The notes under the pieces: generated by a model
The model's input: the letters and a program-made list of their open reading frames with translations, nothing else
Databases searched by the model: none
What the model was told of the DNA's origin: nothing
Origin: Pseudomonas quebecensis
Lineage (GTDB): Bacteria; Pseudomonadota; Gammaproteobacteria; Pseudomonadales; Pseudomonadaceae
DNA length: 64,000 nucleotides
Direction: 5' to 3'
NCBI RefSeq assembly: GCF_026410085.1
Contig: NZ_CP112866.1
Coordinates: 3,719,001 to 3,783,000 of the forward strand
Made by a program: the position numbers and the translations under genes
In this document: piece by piece, positions 16,429 through 23,579 of the stretch
How the letters are laid out: every line of letters starts with the position of its first letter
How positions within the stretch are numbered: the first letter of the stretch is position 1

Positions 16429-17618
16429 TGCACCACCCCCGCGTTTTTCAGGCGTTGGATATCGGCGCCACTCAGGCCCAGGTTGCCGAGGATTTCGTCG
16501 GTGTGCTGACCCAGCGCGGGCCCCTGCCACTTCACGCCGCCGGGGGTTTGCGAGAGCTTGGGCACGATGCCCGGCATCTTCACCGACACACCGCCGGGCA
16601 ACTGGGCATCGAGCAGCATGTCGCGGGCCTGGTAGTGCGGGTCATTGACGATATCCGCCACCGAATAGATGCGCCCGGCCGGGACTTCGGCAGCCTCCAG
16701 GACGCTGAGCACGCGGTCGATCGGCTGGCCGGCGGTCCAGTGCGTAATGGCCGCATCCAGCAAAGTACTCTGGGCGGCGCGGCCGTCGTTGTGGGCGAAC
16801 TGCGGCGCATCGGCCAGATCGGCGCGGCCGATGGCGTGCATCAGCCGTTTGTAGATCGGGTCGCTGTTGCCGGCGATCACCACGTAGGCACCGTCGGCGG
16901 TCGGGTAGGTATTGGACGGCGCAATGCCGGGCAACGCCCCGCCGCTGCGCTCGCGCACATGGCCGAGCATGTCGTACTCCGGCACCAGGCTCTCCATCAC
17001 GTTAAACACGCTTTCGGCCAGGGACACATCGACGACCTGCCCGTCGCCCTGGCCGGTCTTGACCCGCAGCAACGACATCAACGCACCGATCACGCCATGC
17101 AGCGATGCCAGGGAATCGCCCAGGCTCACTCCGACCCGCGCCGGGGGCGAATCGGGGTTGCCGGTGGTGTAGCGAATGCCGCCCATGGCCTCGCCGATCG
17201 CACCGAAACCCGGACGGTCCCGATAAGGGCCGGTCTGGCCGTAGCCGGAGATGCGTACCAGGGTGAGCCTGGGGTTCAAGGCATGCAGCACCTCCCAGCC
17301 CAGGCCGAGCTTTTCCAGGCCGCCGGGGCGCAGGTTTTCAATAAGCACGTCGGCATCGCCGAGCAGTTGCTTGATCAGCCCCAGGCCTTCATGGGACTTG
17401 AGGTCCAGCGCCAGGGACTTTTTGTTGCGCGATTGCAGGTACCACCACAGCGACGTGCCTTCATGCAGCTTTCGCCACTTGCGAAGCGGGTCGCCCTGGC
17501 CCATGGATTCGATCTTGATCACATCGGCGCCAAACTCGGCCATCAGGCGTGCGGCGAACGGCGCTGCGATCAGCGTGCCGATCTCGATCACCTTGATTCC
17601 GCTCAGGGGAGCTGTCAT
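16425..17618 (-). CDS. CaiB/BaiF family (class III) CoA-transferase
   Basis: A 397-residue formyl-CoA-transferase-fold enzyme that moves CoA between carboxylic acids. The N-terminus GIKVIEIGTLIAAPFAARLM, followed by GADVIKIE, is diagnostic, and the catalytic Asp is likely that of PDSPPARVGVSLGDS. The ATG at 17618 is preferred because AAGAGG lies eight bases upstream. Coupled to an HMG-CoA-lyase-like gene, it may activate a dicarboxylate such as 3-hydroxy-3-methylglutarate using succinyl-CoA; mammalian SUGCT of the same family does this. Confidence 0.9.
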   Translation of the reverse strand: MTAPLSGIKVIEIGTLIAAPFAARLMAEFGADVIKIESMGQGDPLRKWRKLHEGTSLWWYLQSRNKKSLALDLKSHEGLGLIKQLLGDADVLIENLRPGGLEKLGLGWEVLHALNPRLTLVRISGYGQTGPYRDRPGFGAIGEAMGGIRYTTGNPDSPPARVGVSLGDSLASLHGVIGALMSLLRVKTGQGDGQVVDVSLAESVFNVMESLVPEYDMLGHVRERSGGALPGIAPSNTYPTADGAYVVIAGNSDPIYKRLMHAIGRADLADAPQFAHNDGRAAQSTLLDAAITHWTAGQPIDRVLSVLEAAEVPAGRIYSVADIVNDPHYQARDMLLDAQLPGGVSVKMPGIVPKLSQTPGGVKWQGPALGQHTDEILGNLGLSGADIQRLKNAGVVQ

Positions 17619-17720
17619 CGGGTGCACCTCTTATTCTTGGAATAGTGACCAAGGCTAGAGGAGCACCGCGCGGGAAATCCAACCGTCAGTGGGCAAGGAG
17701 CGTTCGCTAAACGCGAACGC

Positions 17721-18674
17721 TCATGAATTTTTCCGTAGGACCAGGCTGTCAGGCCGCTCCAGGGAAGGCATTGAGAGGCTCAGGTAGTCGAACAATAAAC
17801 GGCTGACCGGCGACAATTGTGCTTCATCCCGTACGACGAGAATCAGACTGCGGTCCGACCAGGCATCCGTCAGCGCCACGGCATGCAGGCCCAGGGGACG
17901 TCCGAACAGTTCATAGGCCTTGCGCGGCAAGATACCGATGCCCATCTTGGCCTGAACCATGCGGCACATCGCATCGAAGCCCGGCACATGAATGCGCAGG
18001 CGCAGCATCTGGCCCGCCTCGCGCGCGGCGGCATGGGTGCGCATGTTGATGGAGCTGGCGGCGTGCAGGCCGATGTGATCGCTGCCCAGGGTGTCGGCGA
18101 ACGCCAGGCTCGGCCGGCCCGCCAGAGGATGGTCCGGCGGCATCAGCACCACCAGTTTGTCGTGGCGATAGGTCACGCTGGGCAGGCCCTTGGTGTCGGT
18201 GTCGCAGGAACAGATTCCCAGGTCCGCCACCCCGTCCAGCACGCCCTGCACTACGCCGTTGCTGGGGCGCTCTTCCAGATCGGTTTTGACTTCGGGGTGC
18301 AGCTCGGAAAAATCCCGCAGGTCTTCGGGCAGGAACTGAATGATCGCGGACAGATTGGCCAGCATCCGCACATAGCCGCGCACGCCATGGCTGTGCTCGC
18401 CCAGCTCAAGGCCCATTTTCTCGACGTTGAACAGCATCCTGCGCGCATGGTGCAGCAGGGTCTCACCGGCGGCAGTCAGCTCCATGCCTTTGGCCCGGCG
18501 CACAAACAGGCTCACACCAAGCACCTGTTCCAGTTCCATCAGGCGCTTGCTGGCAGCGGACACCGCAATGGCTTCACGGGTGGCGGCGCGGGTCAGCGTG
18601 CCTTCTTCGAACACCGCGACGAACAGTTGCAGGGTGATCAGGTCCAGGCGCCGTACCAGACTCTTGTGCAACAT
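17721..18674 (-). CDS. LysR-type transcriptional regulator
   Basis: A 317-residue regulator with a winged helix-turn-helix at about 8-65 (LITLQLFVAVFEEGTLTRAA) and a substrate-binding domain from about 95. The ATG at 18674 shares its A with the stop of the preceding oxidoreductase gene. It is transcribed in the same direction as, and 102 bases before, the CoA-transferase gene rather than divergently. It likely controls that operon with a small carboxylate as effector. Confidence 0.9.
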   Translation of the reverse strand: MLHKSLVRRLDLITLQLFVAVFEEGTLTRAATREAIAVSAASKRLMELEQVLGVSLFVRRAKGMELTAAGETLLHHARRMLFNVEKMGLELGEHSHGVRGYVRMLANLSAIIQFLPEDLRDFSELHPEVKTDLEERPSNGVVQGVLDGVADLGICSCDTDTKGLPSVTYRHDKLVVLMPPDHPLAGRPSLAFADTLGSDHIGLHAASSINMRTHAAAREAGQMLRLRIHVPGFDAMCRMVQAKMGIGILPRKAYELFGRPLGLHAVALTDAWSDRSLILVVRDEAQLSPVSRLLFDYLSLSMPSLERPDSLVLRKNS

Positions 18675-19348
18675 CACACACGCTCGCCGGCCAGACGCTG
18701 GATTTGGGCCTGTTCCACCACCGCCTGCGGCGCGCCATGGCGCACCGCCGCCAACATCGCGCGACCAACCGACTCGGTGCTCACCACCCATTCAGGCTTT
18801 ACCCGACGGACCAGCGACAGCAGCGGCCCGAACACGCTGTAGAACGCCTGATACAGCGGCGTCTTGGAGCGCACACCGTGCAACGGTTGAATGACCCCGG
18901 GGCGGAACAGGTACACCGCCTTGAACGGCAAGCGCAGCAAAGCGTTCTCGGTCTTGCCCTTGACCCGCGCCCACATCGACTTGCCCGTCTCGGTACTGTC
19001 GGTGCCGGCGCCGGACACGTAGATAAACGTCATCTGCGGATTGAGCCGCGCCAGGGTGCTGGCAGCGACCAGGGTCAAGTCGTAAGTCAGATGGGTGTAG
19101 CGCGCTTCATTCATGCCCGCCGAAGAAACACCCAGGCAGAAGAAACACGCATCGAAGCCCTGCAACAGATTTTCCAACGCCTGGAAATCCAGCATATCGG
19201 CGTGCAACACCTGATGCAGCTTGCCATGCACCTGCGGCAGCGGGGTGCGGCCAACGGCGACGACTTCCTGCACATCCGCCGCCAGCAGACACTCGCGCAA
19301 CACGCCCTGGCCGACCATGCCAGTGGCGCCGAATAACAAGACTCTCAT
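18674..19348 (-). CDS. NAD(P)-binding oxidoreductase (atypical SDR, HTATIP2-like)
   Basis: A 224-residue Rossmann-fold protein. MRVLLFGATGMVGQG at the start carries the GxxGxxG dinucleotide motif, and AVGRTPLP follows at the second strand. The classical YxxxK active site is not obvious; there is YVSGAGTDSTETGKS. The start at 19348 is chosen because the Rossmann motif begins there. The gene overlaps the downstream LysR gene by one base, so both are on one transcript. Substrate unknown. Confidence 0.8.
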   Translation of the reverse strand: MRVLLFGATGMVGQGVLRECLLAADVQEVVAVGRTPLPQVHGKLHQVLHADMLDFQALENLLQGFDACFFCLGVSSAGMNEARYTHLTYDLTLVAASTLARLNPQMTFIYVSGAGTDSTETGKSMWARVKGKTENALLRLPFKAVYLFRPGVIQPLHGVRSKTPLYQAFYSVFGPLLSLVRRVKPEWVVSTESVGRAMLAAVRHGAPQAVVEQAQIQRLAGERV

Positions 19349-19368
19349 AAAAGGGACCTCAGCATTAA

Positions 19369-19444
19369 GCCGCAAGCGGTAAGCCGCAAGTTGATCGCAG
19401 TGGAAGTTCCACACTTTGGCAACCTGTAGCTTACCGCTTGCGGC
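19369..19444. repeat. Palindromic repeat (16-bp arms)
   Basis: GCCGCAAGCGGTAAGC (19369-19384) is matched perfectly by its complement at 19429-19444, with 44 bases between. An AAGCCGCAAG repeat follows the left arm. It lies between the oxidoreductase start and the end of the alcohol dehydrogenase gene. The look is that of a REP/BIME-type element of Pseudomonas, and it may also act as a transcript-end hairpin. Confidence 0.6.
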
Positions 19445-19459
19445 CGATGCCCGCCCCTG

Positions 19460-20608
19460 TCAGAACGCGCTGCGAAAGATCTCCTCGATCTGACGCTGAT
19501 CGGCCCGGCGTGGGTTGGTCAGCCCGCAGGCGTCCTTGAGTGCGTTGGTGGCCAGCAGGGGGATGTCCTGCAACTTGGCGCCCAGTTCACGCAGGCCGGC
19601 GGGGATTTCCACGTCGTGGGCCAGGCTGCGGATGGCGGCGATGGCGACCTGGGCGCCCTCTTCATCGCTGATGCCTTGGGTATCGGCGCCCAGGGCGCGG
19701 CCGACGTCGCTCAAGCGTTTGGCGCTGACGCTGGCGTTGAAGCTTTGTACATGAGGCAACAGGACTGCGTTGCACACGCCGTGGGGCAGGTCGTAGAAAC
19801 CGCCCAACTGATGTGCCATGGCATGCACGAAGCCCAGGGACGCGTTGTTGAAGGCCATGCCGGCGAGGAACTGCGCGTAGGCCATGTTTTCCCGCGCGGC
19901 TTTATCGCTGCCGTCGCGCACGGCCAGGCGCAGGTTGGCGCTGATTAATTCGATGGCCTTGATCGCGCAGGCGTCGGTGATCGGCGTGGCGGCGGTGGAC
20001 ACGTAGGCTTCGATGGCGTGGGTCAGCGCGTCCATACCGGTGGCGGCGGTGAGGCCCTTGGGCATGCCGACCATCAGCGACGGATCGTTGACCGACAGCA
20101 ACGGCGTGACGTTGCGGTCGACGATGGCCATTTTTACGTGGCGGGTTTCGTCGGTGATGATGCAGAACCGGGTCATTTCGCTGGCGGTGCCGGCGGTGGT
20201 GTTAATGGCCACCAGCGGCAACTGCGGCTTGGTTGATTGATCGACCCCTTCGTAGTCGCTGATATGCCCGCCGTTGGTGGCGCACAGCGCGATGCCCTTG
20301 GCGCAGTCATGGGGCGAGCCGCCGCCCAGGGACACCACGAAGTCGCAGGCGCTGTGCTGCAACAGCGCCAGGCCTTTTTCGACGTTTTCCACATTGGGGT
20401 TGGGCTTGGCGCCGTCGTAGATCACCGAGTCGATGTCCTGCATCGCCAGTTTCTCGGCAATCATCGCGGCCACGCCGGCCTTGGCAAGCCCCGCGTCGGT
20501 GACGATCAGGGCCTTGCGAAAGCCGTAGTTGCGAATGGCGTTCATGGCTTCGTCGAGGCAATCGGTGCCCATGATGTTGACGGCTGGAATGAAGAAAGTG
20601 CTGCTCAT
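19460..20608 (-). CDS. yiaY: Iron-containing alcohol dehydrogenase
   Basis: A 382-residue group III, metal-dependent NAD(P)H alcohol dehydrogenase, similar to YiaY/AdhB. It contains the cofactor motif [16 protein letters not shown] near 95 and the metal-ligand signature with [10 protein letters not shown] near 195 and [17 protein letters not shown] near 263-280. Length fits the family exactly. A GAGG lies before the ATG, and a perfect Anr-type box about 60 bases upstream suggests induction when oxygen is low. The gene symbol is by similarity; substrates could be ethanol, propanediol or other alcohols. Confidence 0.88.
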   Translation of the reverse strand: MSSTFFIPAVNIMGTDCLDEAMNAIRNYGFRKALIVTDAGLAKAGVAAMIAEKLAMQDIDSVIYDGAKPNPNVENVEKGLALLQHSACDFVVSLGGGSPHDCAKGIALCATNGGHISDYEGVDQSTKPQLPLVAINTTAGTASEMTRFCIITDETRHVKMAIVDRNVTPLLSVNDPSLMVGMPKGLTAATGMDALTHAIEAYVSTAATPITDACAIKAIELISANLRLAVRDGSDKAARENMAYAQFLAGMAFNNASLGFVHAMAHQLGGFYDLPHGVCNAVLLPHVQSFNASVSAKRLSDVGRALGADTQGISDEEGAQVAIAAIRSLAHDVEIPAGLRELGAKLQDIPLLATNALKDACGLTNPRRADQRQIEEIFRSAF

Positions 20609-20665
20609 GGCGAATCCTCGGATGACGTTATACGTACAGCATCAACCTCAGCCGCAGGGCGCACC

Positions 20666-20679
20666 TTGATCAGGATCAA
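20666..20679 (-). promoter_or_regulatory. Perfect Anr/Dnr (FNR-type) box
   Basis: TTGAT-CAGG-ATCAA matches the FNR/Anr consensus TTGAT-N4-ATCAA at all ten defined positions. It lies in the divergent region between the alcohol dehydrogenase and the DUF4917 gene. On the minus strand a -10-like TATAAC is found at 20632-20627, putting the box centre roughly 52 bases from the likely transcription start. Confidence 0.65.
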
Positions 20680-20732
20680 CGCCGGCTCGTGATAAAGTCA
20701 CCGCCCAGCCGATTTCGAGTAGACCCGCCGCA

Positions 20733-21749
20733 ATGAAGGATTTCCAGGATACTGATGCCCACCTTGAAGACTGGAGCGCGCTGCGCAGCACCCACGACTT
20801 CAGCGCGATACTGATCGGCAACGGCGCCAGCCGGGCGATCTGGGAAGACTTTGCCTACGACTCGCTGTTCGAAAACGCCCGCACCGTTGAAGAAAAACCC
20901 TTAAGCGCCTCCGAACTGAGTGTGTTCGATGCGTTGCAGACCCGCAGCTTCGAGCAAGCCCTGAGCGCATTGAAAACCACCAGCCGGGTCAACAAGGCGC
21001 TGGCGGTCAGCTCGGCCGCGCCGCGCAATCGCTACTACGCGATCAAGGAGGCGCTGATCAATACGATTCACGCCGTGCATATTCCCTGGCGCCTGGTGCA
21101 GCCGTCGACGCTGGCGACAATCAATGCGGAACTGGCCCGCTACCCCACGGTGTTCACCAGCAATTACGACCTGCTCAACTACTGGGCGATCCTGCACACC
21201 CCCGGCATCGATGACCTGTTCCGCGGCGCCGACGCCCGCTTCGACCTGCGCGACACCCGCAGCGAGGCCACGCGTATCCTGTACCTGCACGGCGGGCTGC
21301 ACCTGGTGCGCAACCTGGACGGCACCGCACGCAAACTGCCGACCACCGACAGCACGCTGCTCAGCAGCTTCGCGATCAACAACACGCTCAAGACCCTGGA
21401 CGATGTGCCGCTGTTCGTCAGCGAAGGCACGGTGCAGGAGAAGCTCAAGACCATCCGCGGTTCGGACTACCTGTCGTTCTGTTACGCGCAACTGCTCGCT
21501 CACCAGGGCGCGCTGTGCATCTTCGGCCATGAGCTGGGCACGCAGGACAGTCATTTGGTGGACGCGATTCGTCACGCCAGGCCGAGCCTGTTGGCGATCT
21601 CGGTTTCAGGGCGCAGTGATGGCTTCATTCGTCAGCAGAAGCGCCGGTATTCGCAGTTGTTCGACGGCACCGGAGTGGCGCTGAGGTTCTTTGCGGCACG
21701 CACCCATGCGCTGGGCAATCCGGCGTTGTCGGTCCCTGTGGAGCCATAG
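20733..21749 (+). CDS. DUF4917 family protein (SIR2-like fold)
   Basis: A 338-residue soluble protein. Visible motifs are AILIGNGASRAIWEDF near 25-40, VFTSNYDLLNYW near 138-150, YLHGGLHL near 187-195, and IFGHELGTQD near 265. These match the GxGxS, TxNYD, HG and GHS elements of SIR2-like NAD-binding proteins. Relatives with this fold include NAD-degrading antiviral effectors, but this gene stands alone without a recognisable partner. Function not established. Confidence 0.75.
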   Translation: MKDFQDTDAHLEDWSALRSTHDFSAILIGNGASRAIWEDFAYDSLFENARTVEEKPLSASELSVFDALQTRSFEQALSALKTTSRVNKALAVSSAAPRNRYYAIKEALINTIHAVHIPWRLVQPSTLATINAELARYPTVFTSNYDLLNYWAILHTPGIDDLFRGADARFDLRDTRSEATRILYLHGGLHLVRNLDGTARKLPTTDSTLLSSFAINNTLKTLDDVPLFVSEGTVQEKLKTIRGSDYLSFCYAQLLAHQGALCIFGHELGTQDSHLVDAIRHARPSLLAISVSGRSDGFIRQQKRRYSQLFDGTGVALRFFAARTHALGNPALSVPVEP

Positions 21750-21879
21750 GTCACGACACCCATCTAAAGGCAGACACCACAGGCGGAGCGGCGCACACAC
21801 GGGTTGTGGTCTCGGGTGTTATTTCCGCTGAACATGTGTCGAGACCTAACGATATAAGGAAAGCCAGCTTTACCTGGAG

Positions 21880-21898
21880 ACAAATGACAATAATTCTC
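21880..21898 (+). promoter_or_regulatory. Fur box upstream of the ECF sigma factor
   Basis: The core ATGACAATAATTCTC (21884-21898) matches the consensus ATGATAATCATTATC at 12 of 15 positions. It is about 50 bases before the sigma-factor start, so the signalling operon is probably repressed by Fur when iron is sufficient. Confidence 0.65.
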
Positions 21899-21948
21899 GA
21901 TATCATCCGCGACGTTTTCACACCCTCTCTGCGTCAGGAAGGATATCC

Positions 21949-22488
21949 ATGTCTCGTCCCAAGCCCGACCCGTTGTCGGCCGATGCTTTTCGCGGATTCT
22001 ATGCGGACATTCTGCATTTTCTGCGCAAGCGCACGGATAACGTCAGCGACGCGGCGGACATGACCCAGGATGTGTTCGCCCAATGGCTGGGTTACCGCGA
22101 CCGGGCCAACGTCGAGCAGCCTCGGGCGTTTCTGTTTCAGGTAGCGCGCAACCTGCTGCGTGACCATTGGCGCAAACAAAAGGTGCGCCAGACCGTGCAG
22201 TGCGAGCAGGTCGACAAGGACGCCGAAGCAGTCACCGAGGAGCAGAACGAACCCATGGCCGCCGCACTGCGCCTGCAGCGTCTGGAACAATTGAAAGAAG
22301 TCCTCGCCGAACTCTCGCCCCGCAGGCGAGAAGCCCTTATGCTGCACCGCTTCGAAGGCCTGAGCCAGGCGCAGATCGCCGCGCGCATGGGCATTTCGAT
22401 CAGCATGGTGGAAAAACACATCGCCTTTGCCTTGCTGCATTGCAAGCGACGCCTTCAACACGAACCCGGCACGGAGCAGCCAGAATGA
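21949..22488 (+). CDS. hxuI: ECF RNA polymerase sigma factor, FecI-like (HxuI type)
   Basis: A 179-residue iron-starvation sigma factor with region 2 at about 12-80 (FYADILHFLRKRTDNVSDAADMTQDVFAQWL) and region 4 at about 115-170 (LSPRRREALMLHRFEGLSQAQIAARM). A strong AGGAAGG ribosome-binding sequence precedes the ATG. Its stop overlaps the anti-sigma start in ATGA. With the FecR-like protein and an 851-residue receptor it forms a cell-surface signalling trio. The hxu name is inferred from the receptor length and heme-receptor features. Confidence 0.85.
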   Translation: MSRPKPDPLSADAFRGFYADILHFLRKRTDNVSDAADMTQDVFAQWLGYRDRANVEQPRAFLFQVARNLLRDHWRKQKVRQTVQCEQVDKDAEAVTEEQNEPMAAALRLQRLEQLKEVLAELSPRRREALMLHRFEGLSQAQIAARMGISISMVEKHIAFALLHCKRRLQHEPGTEQPE

Positions 22489-23453
22489 ACCGCCTGAGCG
22501 ACACCGACATTCTGGATATCGAAGCCAGCGATTCCATCGATGCCCAGGCCGCCAGTTGGTTTGCACGCAACCGTGAAGACACCGGCCGTGCCGACCGCAA
22601 GGCTTTCGCCGCCTGGCACGCCGTACCGGCCCATGCCCGCGCCTATGCCGAATTCGAGCAGTTGTGGGCCGATCTCGCGCAGTTGCAGCAACTGAACAAA
22701 CCCGTGGCGCTGCCGCCGCGCAAGGCATCGGTATGGCGCCCGGCGCTGGCGGTAGCGGCGGCGGTCCTGTGCGCCTTGATGGCCACGCAACTCGGCGCGC
22801 CCCGCGAGCTGTATCACCTCCAGGTGTCGGCCCAGGCCAAGGGCGCGCGCACGCTCAGCCTGCCGGATGGCAGCACGCTCTACGTGAACGCCAACACTCG
22901 TCTGCGCGTGGATTTCAGCGCCCTGCAGCGCATCGTGCAGTTGGAGGAAGGCCAGTTGTATATCGACGTGGCGCCCGACAAGGAACGCCCGCTCTTCGTG
23001 CGCGCCGGTGAGGCCAGTGTGCGCGTGGTCGGCACCGGGTTTGATGTACGTCGTGGTCCCCGGCAACTGGTAGTCAGCGTCGCCCACGGCCAGGTCGCGT
23101 TCGCACCTACGCCCCAAGGCCCAACTCTCCAGCTCCATGCCCAACAGCGCGCCAGTTACACCTACGCCAAGGGCACGCTGGTCCAGCAGCCCCTCTCCGA
23201 CGAAGCGGTCGCCGATTGGCGCAGCGGGCATTTGGCCTTTCGCAATCGCGAACTGGCCAGCCTTGTGGATGAGTTGAGCCTGTACCGGCCTCAGGCACCG
23301 TTGCAGGTCAGTCAAGCCGTGGCGCAGTTGAAAGTATCGGGCAACCTGGATGTGAACGACCCCGACGCCCTGCTCAACGCCCTGCCTGCGTTACTGCCGG
23401 TGAAAACCGTAAGCGCGGCCGACGGTGCGATCAGGATCGAACCGAACCAATAA
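22485..23453 (+). CDS. hxuR: FecR-family anti-sigma/transmembrane sensor (HxuR type)
   Basis: A 322-residue inner-membrane regulator. An N-terminal cytoplasmic DUF4880 segment (about 10-55, ASWFARNRE...FAAWHAVPAHARAYAEFE) binds sigma. One transmembrane helix lies at about 85-103, followed by the periplasmic FecR domain with TRLRVDFSA and GTGFDVR, and a C-terminal domain with LQVSQAVAQLKVSGNLDV that contacts the receptor's signalling domain. It overlaps the sigma gene by four bases. Confidence 0.87.
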   Translation: MNRLSDTDILDIEASDSIDAQAASWFARNREDTGRADRKAFAAWHAVPAHARAYAEFEQLWADLAQLQQLNKPVALPPRKASVWRPALAVAAAVLCALMATQLGAPRELYHLQVSAQAKGARTLSLPDGSTLYVNANTRLRVDFSALQRIVQLEEGQLYIDVAPDKERPLFVRAGEASVRVVGTGFDVRRGPRQLVVSVAHGQVAFAPTPQGPTLQLHAQQRASYTYAKGTLVQQPLSDEAVADWRSGHLAFRNRELASLVDELSLYRPQAPLQVSQAVAQLKVSGNLDVNDPDALLNALPALLPVKTVSAADGAIRIEPNQ

Positions 23454-23462
23454 TCCCAGGCC

Positions 23463-23507
23463 CCACACATGAGAATATTTTGCATTCGCATGTGTGGATT
23501 TTTTTTC
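23463..23507 (+). terminator. Hairpin with T-tract between anti-sigma and receptor genes
   Basis: CCACACATG (23463-23471) and CATGTGTGG (23489-23497) form a stem followed by A and nine T's. It lies inside the presumed operon, so it likely terminates or attenuates sigma/anti-sigma transcripts before the receptor. The loop region contains a weak Fur-like sequence on the opposite strand. Confidence 0.65.
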
Positions 23508-23579
23508 CAGCCCCGTCTTCCTCCCGTCTGCGTTTGATACGCACACCTTTTCGGCCTTTCAGCCACCCTGGGGGATTTC

